Positions 56,701-63,006 of a DNA stretch of 64,000 nucleotides are shown in pieces (the stretch's first letter is position 1; every line of letters starts with the position of its first letter). The notes under the pieces were generated by a model. The model was not told the DNA's origin. It saw nothing but the letters and a program-made list of their open reading frames with translations, and searched no databases. This stretch comes from Myxococcales bacterium (lineage in GTDB: Bacteria; Myxococcota_A; Polyangia; Nannocystales; Nannocystaceae). The position numbers were made by a program, and so were the translations under genes. The stretch is from the NCBI GenBank assembly GCA_020633335.1, contig JACKDU010000003.1, positions 620,001 through 684,000 on the forward strand. The letters are read 5' to 3'.

Positions 56701-57000
56701 ATCCCCGGCACCGAGGTCGTCTGGCCGAGTGAGATGGCCGCGTTCCGTCGCTCGCGGATCCCTCGCAACTATCGCGAGAGCTTCGCCACGCTCACCGGCT
56801 ACTCGCCCTACAACGACGGCGCGGTGATCGGCTCGGTGCCGCTGGTCGGTCCGGTGCGCGTCGTCAACGCGCCCGAGACCGGCTACGTCTACGTGGTCGA
56901 CGGCAGCGGGAGCGGCGGGAGCGGCGGCCTTCGGGGCCAGGTGATGCGGATCGCCCTGAACCCCCAAGTCCTCGCGGACGTCGACTTCATCGTTCGCTAG
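53746..57000 (+). CDS. Very large surface lipoprotein with propeller-like and Cys-rich modules
   Basis: 1084 aa, coupled to the previous gene by ATGA. Lipobox AAGC (Cys24). The N-terminal half is propeller-like (HLVGFIANSERNEIALFRK, GELPSSVSVSQDSCWAAVANYGSCDFSVLDV, ASVYVTFPACQLVAEVDLQTERI). The second half has two Cys clusters of the kind seen in myxobacterial and Dickkopf-like modules: CGDTNDCGPGQVC and CKINSDCTDEGFGYCIDGLCRG. The end returns to a propeller strand (GYVYVVDGSGSGGSGGLRGQVMRIALNPQ). Probably a cell-surface binding or adhesion protein; no function is proven. Confidence 0.8.
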   Translation: MMRRSPPFAALGLAALAVVAAAGCQRRTNAVIPNRVLDRPLDVALACVSSPDGLTVETASLNECAGSISDCGALNTPHLVGFIANSERNEIALFRKCAGALVDMDRETPGYQFIPVGELPSSVSVSQDSCWAAVANYGSCDFSVLDVPGIAAAAVEVEVEGEPASRVATVVPKRADGTPLAARPGQVIAVPRNLSSADGLEGDEPTEGTCVPGAKASVYVTFPACQLVAEVDLQTERILQSRQIVRLPDGGYDVVDTGQSPECPVECAEQFGDDPIPDIIGDPDGVFPLPIALVADPDAIGGTVDPGSTDEILVDSTIFVGGAGSDSLFEIPIEGTTFSQTALQLELSGASGLLGIRPTPTMTIHQGGGAEIYQFLYVIAGDGSTRVVSRDLRLGRDEIGIECDTQVDPSLVTEQVCNEAAYPGDNPPDRRAFAQGPGIRAPNGATVTDWSFQRVVVEESTDLKVRLPFTWNGVVGIGVTNVGRIVFSSFGQFVETGIQLPNETLDPLGTIDLQLLAHSLWPGVEPSTGDPSALPRVEDREPTRILTGETNDANANKVLAPSLRQIDLAYYDPCAAGLCTSPIADESGAALTNADGLGEPENESALYQEAAVKVIARDYREWRGGQWDIFWEGEIPGTSSSTGQLYCDSEGAPPAAGADGGVYCVTENPDGAQLVDASASFCDDGVLAGDKVLIFGCGDTNDCGPGQVCIRDESSDATGICVSAKARDTYGEELIREACVEYISDPCGSPLREFQVSRAFQNRLELQAIDIPMTAYLEYSEDPESGQTLIAESEARMICAPEQPDGGCKINSDCTDEGFGYCIDGLCRGPCEGECVLRRLPGSFCFGELIQYQVRARNSFIVRGPGAYSFLSQRVRADGEGECVEDPTISPLMTSRIRLGADLEETMNNAAWPMPACPPGDIADAPNPCVIVTPREHGISGNTPTLGRLFHYLFYQGEEIPAIRYSNPMFSLIFDLTSVTDLAAPIPGTEVVWPSEMAAFRRSRIPRNYRESFATLTGYSPYNDGAVIGSVPLVGPVRVVNAPETGYVYVVDGSGSGGSGGLRGQVMRIALNPQVLADVDFIVR

Positions 57001-57003
57001 GGC

Positions 57004-57025
57004 GAGGGGCGCGGCCGCGCCCCTC
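57004..57025 (+). terminator. Palindrome after the lipoprotein pair
   Basis: A perfect 22-bp palindrome (GAGGGGCGCGG and its complement) starts 4 bases after the stop. It would form a strong stem, without a T-tract. Confidence 0.45.
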
Positions 57026-57115
57026 TCCCAATTGAGGCGGTGCGAAGGGGCGTGCGCAGCGGTCACGAGCGCGCGGGGCCGTGGTCGGGTGCTGTGCCAC
57101 CCACCCCCGATGAGG

Positions 57116-57121
57116 TATCGT
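57116..57121 (+). promoter_or_regulatory. -10-like element of the FHA gene
   Basis: TATCGT ends 9 bases before GTG 57131; it helps decide that start over longer in-frame options. Confidence 0.4.
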
Positions 57122-57130
57122 GTGCCGGCG

Positions 57131-57898
57131 GTGACGAACTTCAAGATCAAGTTCGGCGGACGAACCCTCGCGCTCCCCGTCGGCACTCATCTGGTCGGCC
57201 GGATGAGCGATTGCTGGCTCATCCTCGACGACGACCTGACGTCCCGCTACCACGCCCGCCTCTACGTCAACGACGACACGGTCCAGCTTGAGGACCTCGA
57301 CTCGTCGAACGGCACCTTCCTCAACGGGAAGCGGGTCTCCGCCCGCACCAAGCTCGATCTTCGGCACGGCGACTCGGTCCGGATCGGCCGCGAGGTCATC
57401 GCCATCCTCAGCGACGCGAGCGCCAGCGCGGCCGAGGATCCGATGGACTCGCTGCGCAAGACGATCGGTCCCCATGAGGACACCCAGTTCCCGGCGCTGA
57501 TCTCCCAGCTGGTCCAGAAGAGCCTCAACATGGGCAAGATCAAGGAGGCCGAGCGCTACGCCCTCGCCCTCACCAATCAGCTCATGGGCGCCAACGTCAA
57601 CGGCGATCACCCGACCGCCCGCGTCGCCATCAATTCGCTGATCCAGCTCGCCGCGAAGTCGGCCTCGGGGGTCTGGCTCGATCGGGTCTTCCGCCTCCAC
57701 GCGGTCCACGGCTGGCTGATGAGCGACGAGATCATCGCCGCCCTCCGCGGCGCCCTCGATCGGATCACCCGGATCCCCGGGACCGGGCTCGAGGACTACG
57801 AGCGGACCCTGCGGGAGATGAGCCGCGAGGGCGTCGACGTGCCGCGCCACCTGATGTCGACGATCGCCGAGTTCAGCGACGCCTACGGCGGCCCCTGA
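57131..57898 (+). CDS. FHA-domain protein with helical C-terminal region
   Basis: 255 aa. The FHA domain (about 1-95) has the phosphothreonine-binding residues: VGRMSDCW (Arg), SRYHARLYV (Ser, His) and DLDSSNGTFLNG (Ser, Asn-Gly). The rest is all helical (FPALISQLVQKSLNMGKIKEAERYALALTNQL, TARVAINSLIQLAAKS) with TPR-like spacing. FHA proteins read Ser/Thr kinase signalling, which is abundant in myxobacteria. The GTG start is decided by the nearby TATCGT element and gives MTNFKIKFGGRTL. Confidence 0.88.
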   Translation: MTNFKIKFGGRTLALPVGTHLVGRMSDCWLILDDDLTSRYHARLYVNDDTVQLEDLDSSNGTFLNGKRVSARTKLDLRHGDSVRIGREVIAILSDASASAAEDPMDSLRKTIGPHEDTQFPALISQLVQKSLNMGKIKEAERYALALTNQLMGANVNGDHPTARVAINSLIQLAAKSASGVWLDRVFRLHAVHGWLMSDEIIAALRGALDRITRIPGTGLEDYERTLREMSREGVDVPRHLMSTIAEFSDAYGGP

Positions 57899-57912
57899 GG
57901 TCGGCTGCCCTC

Positions 57913-57943
57913 GCCGACGTCCGCCCGCTTCGAGGACGTCGGC
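57913..57943. terminator. Hairpin between FHA and beta-barrel genes
   Basis: A perfect 10-bp inverted repeat (GCCGACGTCC/GGACGTCGGC) with an 11-base loop, 14 bases after the FHA stop, in the convergent gap. Confidence 0.5.
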
Positions 57944-58014
57944 GCCCGTGTCCTGGGGAAGTGCGCACGCCGGCGCGCGCTCGATCGCCCGAGCGCTCGC
58001 GCAGGACGCGTCGG

Positions 58015-58689
58015 CTAGAAGACCGAGCCGAGGTGGAGGCCGCCGATCACCTGGTGGACCGCCGCCTGATCGTTCTCGCTGGTCCGCACGCAGACCCGCG
58101 TGCTGTCGGGGTTGTCGGTGCAGACCTGGTTGTGGAAGTTGAAGATGAAGTCGACCTTGGCGCCGATGAAGAAGCGCTTGGTCAGGAAGATGTCGACGAT
58201 CGGGCCCATCTTCATCGCGAAGCCCTGGGAGTGCGACTTGGTGAAGATCGTCTTGTCGGTCGCCCGGAAGGTCTGGCGCGACCAGCCGGGGCCGATCTCG
58301 AGGCCGAGGTCGATCCGCCAGATCGGCAGGATCGCCCGGACGACCCCGAACACCGAGTTCTGATAGGCGATCCGGTAGACGTCGGCGCCGGCGCGGGCGT
58401 AGTCGGGGTTGAAGAAGCCGAGGTTGTAGGCCGCGCCGACCATCAGGATCTTGAGCGGCCGAAAGCCGAGGGTCGCGCCGAAGCCCATGTGGGGGCCGGT
58501 CTTGCCGGCGATCTCGCCGTCGGCGTCGCACTTCGCCCGGCCGGGGATGCAGCCCGAGGCGCCGAGGAGGAAGTCGCTCTGGAGGCCGCGGCGGTCGGGG
58601 CGGGCCTCCGCGGTCGGCGCGGCGAGGCCGACGACGGTGGCGAGGCCGAGCGCGAGGGGGATCGAGAGCTTGCGGGTGATCGGCTGCAT
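58015..58689 (-). CDS. Outer-membrane beta-barrel-like protein
   Basis: 224 aa. GGAGG lies 7 bases before ATG 58689, and a TATGTT element at 58715-58720 may be its -10. A signal peptide ends in AEA. The rest alternates strands (MGFGATLGFRPLKILMVGAAYNLGFFN, IDLGLEIGPGWSRQTF, FIGAKVDFIFNFHNQV) and ends GGLHLGSVF with a terminal Phe, as barrel proteins do. Two Cys pairs may form disulfides. No family is recognised. Confidence 0.75.
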   Translation of the reverse strand: MQPITRKLSIPLALGLATVVGLAAPTAEARPDRRGLQSDFLLGASGCIPGRAKCDADGEIAGKTGPHMGFGATLGFRPLKILMVGAAYNLGFFNPDYARAGADVYRIAYQNSVFGVVRAILPIWRIDLGLEIGPGWSRQTFRATDKTIFTKSHSQGFAMKMGPIVDIFLTKRFFIGAKVDFIFNFHNQVCTDNPDSTRVCVRTSENDQAAVHQVIGGLHLGSVF

Positions 58690-58808
58690 GGTGGGCCCTC
58701 CGGGGTGGGCAGAGAACATACCAGCCAGGCGAGGGGACGCACCCCGCAGGCCCTGCGCCGGAGCCCCTGGGCCGGCGATCGGGGGCGGACAAGGCCGCCC
58801 GAGTGGCC

Positions 58809-58814
58809 GATAAT
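58809..58814 (+). promoter_or_regulatory. -10 element of purEK
   Basis: GATAAT, five of six matches to TATAAT, ends 8 bases before the purE ATG; predicts a leaderless purEK mRNA. Confidence 0.45.
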
Positions 58815-58822
58815 CCCGGGCG

Positions 58823-59317
58823 ATGCACCACGACAGCCTCCCCCTCGTCGGCGTGATCATGGGTAGCAAGAACGACTGGGAGACGATGCAGCATGCCGCC
58901 GAGGTGCTCGCGTCGTTCGAGGTCGCCCACGAGTGCCGGGTGGTCTCGGCCCACCGGACGCCGCGCTGGCTGGTCGACTATGCGAGCTCGGCCGAGAGCC
59001 GCGGGCTCCAGGTGATCATCGCCGGCGCCGGCGGTGCCGCCCACCTCCCGGGGATGGTCGCGTCCGAGACCCTGCTCCCGGTGATCGGCGTGCCGATCGC
59101 CGGTCAGGCGCTCCGCGGCCTCGACTCGCTCCTCTCGATCGTCCAGATGCCGCGCGGGGTGCCGGTGGCGACGATGGCGATCGGCAAGAGCGGGGCGGCC
59201 AACGCGGCCCTCTGCGCGGTGTCGATCCTCGCCGGGACCCGGCCGCCGCTGCGCGAGCGCCTCCGGCGCTTCCGCGCGGCCCAGACCGAGCGGATCCTCG
59301 CCGAGACCCTCCCATGA
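58823..59317 (+). CDS. purE: 5-(carboxyamino)imidazole ribonucleotide mutase
   Basis: Class I PurE, 164 aa, converts N5-CAIR to CAIR in purine synthesis. Seen: GVIMGSKNDWETM, the VVSAHRTP active-site strand with the catalytic His, AGAGGAAHLPGMVA, and PVIGVPI. The stop overlaps purK (ATGA), so the two consecutive enzymes are coupled. Confidence 0.95.
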   Translation: MHHDSLPLVGVIMGSKNDWETMQHAAEVLASFEVAHECRVVSAHRTPRWLVDYASSAESRGLQVIIAGAGGAAHLPGMVASETLLPVIGVPIAGQALRGLDSLLSIVQMPRGVPVATMAIGKSGAANAALCAVSILAGTRPPLRERLRRFRAAQTERILAETLP

Positions 59318-60465
59318 GCGCCTCCCTCCCTCCGCCCATCCTCCCCGGGGCGACGATCGGCGTGCTCGGCAGCGGCCAGCTCGGCCGGATGTTCACGATC
59401 GCCGCCCGCGCCCTCGGCTACCGCGTCCACACCTTCTCGCCCGACGACGACACGCCGACCGGGCAGGTCGCCGATCGCGAGGTCTGCCGCTCGTACGACG
59501 ATCTCGACGCCGTCCGCCAATTCGCCGGCGAGGTCGACGTGATCACCTTCGAGTTTGAGAACGTGCCGTCGGCGACCGCGGCCGCGGCCGCCGAGCGGGC
59601 GCCGGTGCGGCCGGCGGGCGCGCTCCTGGAGCTCACCCAGCACCGCCTCCGCGAGAAGGGCGGGCTGCGGGCGCGCGGCTTCCCGACCGCCCGCTTCCTG
59701 CCGATCCGCTCGCTCGCCGACCTCGAGGGCGGGCTCCGTGAGCTCGGCGCGCCGGCCCTCCTCAAGACCGCGGGCTGGGGCTACGACGGCAAGGGGCAGG
59801 CGCTCATCGCCGGCGTCGACGAGGCCGCGGCCGGCTGGCGATCGCTGGCGACCGACGAGGCGATCCTCGAGGAGCTCGTCGACTTTGAGCGCGAGCTCTC
59901 GGTGATCGTCGCCCGCGGGCAGGACGGCGGGCTCGTCACCTACGGGCCGGTCGAGAACCACCACGTCCGCGGGATCCTCGATCTCACCCTCGCGCCGGCG
60001 CCGGTCGAGGCGGGCCTCGCCGCCCGCGCGCGCGAGCTCGCCGCCGAGGTCGCCCGCTCGCTCGAGCTCTGCGGGGTCCTCTGCGCCGAGCTCTTCGTCA
60101 CCGCGCGCGGCGATCTCCTGATCAACGAGCTCGCGCCGCGCCCCCACAACTCGGGCCACTACACGATCGACGCCTGCGTCACCTCGCAGTTTGAGCAGCA
60201 GGTCCGCGCCGTCTGCGGCCTCCCGCTCGGCTCACCCGAGCAGGTGCGGCCGGCGGCGATGGTCAACCTCCTCGGCGATCTCTGGGCCGAGGGGACGCCG
60301 CGCTGGGCGGCGGCCCTCGCCGATCCGCGGGTGAAGCTCCACCTCTACGGCAAGCGCGAGGCCCGGCCGGGGCGGAAGATGGGCCACCTCTGCGCCCTCG
60401 CGGCGAGCCTCGACGAGGCCCGCGACGCCGCCCTCGCGGCCCGCCGGGCGCTGGCCGGGTCCTGA
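59314..60465 (+). CDS. purK: 5-(carboxyamino)imidazole ribonucleotide synthase
   Basis: ATP-grasp enzyme of 383 aa that makes N5-CAIR from AIR, bicarbonate and ATP, the substrate of PurE. Motifs: GVLGSGQLGRMFTIAARALGYRVHTF at the start, FEFENVPS, LLKTAGWGYDGKGQ (ATP-grasp loop), EELVDFERELSVIVAR and INELAPRPHNSGHYTIDAC. Start by ATGA overlap with purE. Confidence 0.95.
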   Translation: MSASLPPPILPGATIGVLGSGQLGRMFTIAARALGYRVHTFSPDDDTPTGQVADREVCRSYDDLDAVRQFAGEVDVITFEFENVPSATAAAAAERAPVRPAGALLELTQHRLREKGGLRARGFPTARFLPIRSLADLEGGLRELGAPALLKTAGWGYDGKGQALIAGVDEAAAGWRSLATDEAILEELVDFERELSVIVARGQDGGLVTYGPVENHHVRGILDLTLAPAPVEAGLAARARELAAEVARSLELCGVLCAELFVTARGDLLINELAPRPHNSGHYTIDACVTSQFEQQVRAVCGLPLGSPEQVRPAAMVNLLGDLWAEGTPRWAAALADPRVKLHLYGKREARPGRKMGHLCALAASLDEARDAALAARRALAGS

Positions 60466-60549
60466 GGAGCGCCGCGGTCGTGAGCGCTCGCGCGCATTCC
60501 TTGGGGCCGGGCGGGGAAAGCTGGTAGATCGGGGGACCTGGAGGTTCCG

Positions 60550-61386
60550 ATGCGTCACCTTGGCCCTGCTCTTGCTCTCTCCCTGATCACCCTCAGCGCC
60601 GTCCCTGCGTCTGCGCATATCCAGATGCTCACGCCGATGGCTCGGAACACCGAGCAGAAGAAGGCGCCCTGCGGCCTCGATCAGGGCGTCGACATGAAGG
60701 GCGACCCGGTCGCCACCTTCATGCCCGGCGAGACCATCGTCGTCGTCTGGGAGGAGACCATCAACCACCCGGCGCACTACCGGATCTCCCTCGACCTCGA
60801 CGGTCAGGACGACTTCGCCGACCCGGCGGCGATGGACGACTACTACACCAACAGTGCCGTCCTCCTCGACGAGATCCCGGACAAGAACGGCGGGATGTAC
60901 ATGGCCGAGGTGACCCTGCCGGACATGGAGTGTGACACCTGCACCCTCCAGCTGATCCAGGTCATGTACGACAAGCCGCCCTTCGGCGACGGCAACGACA
61001 TGTACTATCAGTGCGCGGACATCGCAATCAAGGGCATGGGGGTCGACACCACGGGGACCACCGACGCGACCACCACCGGCGGGACGACCGACGCGACGAC
61101 CGGCGGCGATACCTCGACCAGCGGCGGGACGACCGGCGAGACGACGGGGGGATCGACCGCGGGATCGACCTCGGGATCGTCCGCGGGATCTTCCTCGAGC
61201 GGCGGGTCGACGACCGGCTCGACCGCCGGATCTGGGGATAGCTCGGGCTCGGCGACCGACTCCAGCGGGGGCGGAGACGGCGACGGAGGCGGTTGTGGGT
61301 GCACGCAGAGCGGCGGCGGCTCGATCGCCTGGGCCGCGCCGCTCCTCCTCGCGTTCGCCGGTCGACGCCGGCGTCGCTGTGGATGA
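60550..61386 (+). CDS. LPMO-like histidine-brace surface protein with MYXO-CTERM-like tail
   Basis: 278 aa. The signal peptide ends in ASA, leaving a His (H23) as the mature N-terminus, and NHPAHYRI gives a second His pair (H73, H76): a histidine brace like that of copper lytic polysaccharide monooxygenases; it resembles the SCE4755 LPMO-like family of myxobacteria, from memory. Three Cys pairs support the fold. A Ser/Thr/Gly linker (about 165-245) leads to GCGC, a hydrophobic helix and RRRRR, the plan of a myxosortase sorting signal. GGAGG precedes the ATG. Probably a cell-surface oxidative or copper-binding protein. Confidence 0.82.
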   Translation: MRHLGPALALSLITLSAVPASAHIQMLTPMARNTEQKKAPCGLDQGVDMKGDPVATFMPGETIVVVWEETINHPAHYRISLDLDGQDDFADPAAMDDYYTNSAVLLDEIPDKNGGMYMAEVTLPDMECDTCTLQLIQVMYDKPPFGDGNDMYYQCADIAIKGMGVDTTGTTDATTTGGTTDATTGGDTSTSGGTTGETTGGSTAGSTSGSSAGSSSSGGSTTGSTAGSGDSSGSATDSSGGGDGDGGGCGCTQSGGGSIAWAAPLLLAFAGRRRRRCG

Positions 61387-61411
61387 TTGCCTGCACATCG
61401 ATCTTCCATCG

Positions 61412-61454
61412 CCAGGCCGAGAGAGTATTCTGCTGACGCGGCGGCTCGGCCTGG
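61412..61454 (+). terminator. Hairpin between the two surface protein genes
   Basis: A perfect 10-bp inverted repeat CCAGGCCGAG/CTCGGCCTGG with a 23-base loop, 25 bases after the LPMO-like stop. Could end that transcript; no T-tract. Confidence 0.4.
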
Positions 61455-61505
61455 TCGCGTCATGAGTGTTGGTAGCCGGGTCGCCCCTGTGGTGAGGGGG
61501 TCCCT

Positions 61506-62936
61506 ATGCGTATTGCGCTCGTCCGTGGTCTGGTTCGTCGCTCCGTGCTCGCGCTGGTCACCCTGACCGCCTGCTCGGGGGACGACGCCGCGACCTCGGG
61601 GACCGCGAGCGAGGCGACCGGCGACGTGAGCTCGGGCTCCGTCGGCGGGACGACCAGCGGGGCGACGACCAGCGGCGGCCGCCCGTCGACGACGGGCGCG
61701 AGCTCCGGGGCGACGACCAGCGGCGATCCGACGGGGACCAGCGCCTCGGGCGAGGTGACCACCGCGGTCACGGTCGGCGGCGAGACCGATTCGACGGCCG
61801 GCAGCGGCGGCACCGACACGGGCGGTGGGGAGTGCTGCGAGCCCCTCCTCGCGCCCGGCTGCGGCGATCCCTCGGTCGCCGAGTGCGTGTGCGCGCAGGA
61901 CGAGTTCTGCTGCGTCGAGCAGTGGGACGGGCAGTGCGTCCAGGAGGTCGAGGCCTTCGGCTGCGGCGTCTGCGGGGGGATGGTGCTCGGCTGCTGCGAC
62001 GCCCACCAGAGCCCGAGCTGCGATGACGACGCGGTCGCGGCCTGCGTCTGCGCCCAGGACGACTTCTGCTGCGCCGAGTCGTGGGACGAGCAGTGCGCCA
62101 TGGAGGTCACGCTCTTCGGCTGCGGGAGCTGCGGCGGCGGCGGCGACGAGGAGTGCTGCCTCCCCCACGGCACCCCGGGCTGCGCCCTCCCCGAGGTCGA
62201 GGCCTGCGTCTGCGCCCAGAACCCCTTCTGCTGCGAGGACATGTGGGACGAGGCCTGCGTCGCCGCGGTCGACGAGCTCGGCTGCGGGGTCTGCGAGGGG
62301 CCGCCGCCCGGTCCCTGCTGCGAGGCCCACGGCGGCCTCGGCTGCGACGATCCGGGGATCGCCGCCTGCGTCTGCGAGATCGCCCCGGGCTGCTGCGAGA
62401 AGGGCTGGGACGAGATCTGCGCCGGCCTCGTCGAGTTCCTCGAGTGCGGCTTGTGCGAGGCCCCGCCGGTCGCCGAGTGCTGCGCCGCCCACGACACGCC
62501 GGGCTGCGACGACCTCGAGGTCGAGGCCTGCGTCTGCGCCCAGGATCCCCTCTGCTGCGAGGCGCCGTGGAGCGACGTGTGCGTCGCCGAGGTCGAGGCC
62601 TTCGGCTGCGGGCTCTGCGGGGGCGGTGACGCCTGCTGCGAGGTCCACCCCTCGCCGGGGTGCATGGATCCCCAGGTCACCGCCTGCGTGTGCGCCCAGG
62701 ACGACTTCTGCTGCCAGGAGAGCTGGGACCAGGCCTGCGTCGACGGGGTCGAGCTCTACGGCTGCGGGAGCTGCGGGGGCGAGGACTCCTGCTGCCTCGC
62801 CCACGCCGCGCCGGGCTGCGCCGACCAGGACGTCGAGGCCTGCGTCTGCGCTCTGGACGACTTCTGCTGCCAGGTCGGCTGGGACGACGTCTGCGTCGAG
62901 GAGGTCACGACCTTCGGCTGCGGCGTCTGCGAATAG
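61506..62936 (+). CDS. Lipoprotein with seven tandem 10-Cys repeats
   Basis: 476 aa. GAGGGGG precedes the ATG; lipobox LTAC (Cys23). A Ser/Thr/Gly linker of about 85 residues is followed by seven repeats of about 50 residues with the pattern CC-x3-4-H-x3-GC-x-D-x3-V-x-ACVCAQD-x-FCC-x3-WD-x2-CV-x-EV-x2-FGCG-x-CGG. Each repeat has 10 Cys, probably five disulfides. Spacing is nearly invariant while surface positions vary. The type is common in myxobacteria but its function is not known; a rigid surface stalk or binding array is plausible. Confidence 0.85.
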   Translation: MRIALVRGLVRRSVLALVTLTACSGDDAATSGTASEATGDVSSGSVGGTTSGATTSGGRPSTTGASSGATTSGDPTGTSASGEVTTAVTVGGETDSTAGSGGTDTGGGECCEPLLAPGCGDPSVAECVCAQDEFCCVEQWDGQCVQEVEAFGCGVCGGMVLGCCDAHQSPSCDDDAVAACVCAQDDFCCAESWDEQCAMEVTLFGCGSCGGGGDEECCLPHGTPGCALPEVEACVCAQNPFCCEDMWDEACVAAVDELGCGVCEGPPPGPCCEAHGGLGCDDPGIAACVCEIAPGCCEKGWDEICAGLVEFLECGLCEAPPVAECCAAHDTPGCDDLEVEACVCAQDPLCCEAPWSDVCVAEVEAFGCGLCGGGDACCEVHPSPGCMDPQVTACVCAQDDFCCQESWDQACVDGVELYGCGSCGGEDSCCLAHAAPGCADQDVEACVCALDDFCCQVGWDDVCVEEVTTFGCGVCE

Positions 62937-62939
62937 GGC

Positions 62940-62970
62940 CACCTGGCGCTTGGGCCAGGTATCCCAGGTG
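62940..62970. terminator. Nested hairpins between converging genes
   Basis: ACCTGGC/GCCAGGT (62941-62947 with 62954-62960) and, using the same left arm, CACCTGG with CCAGGTG at 62964-62970. The two are mutually exclusive stems in the convergent gap. Confidence 0.5.
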
Positions 62971-63006
62971 TCGCGGGCGCGCCCTGGCGACCTCGCGGCG
63001 CCGCCG

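Noticed and set aside
61008..62942. 644-codon minus-strand frame opposite the Cys-repeat lipoprotein
   Set aside because: Its repeats merely mirror the seven repeats of the real gene; no start or domain.
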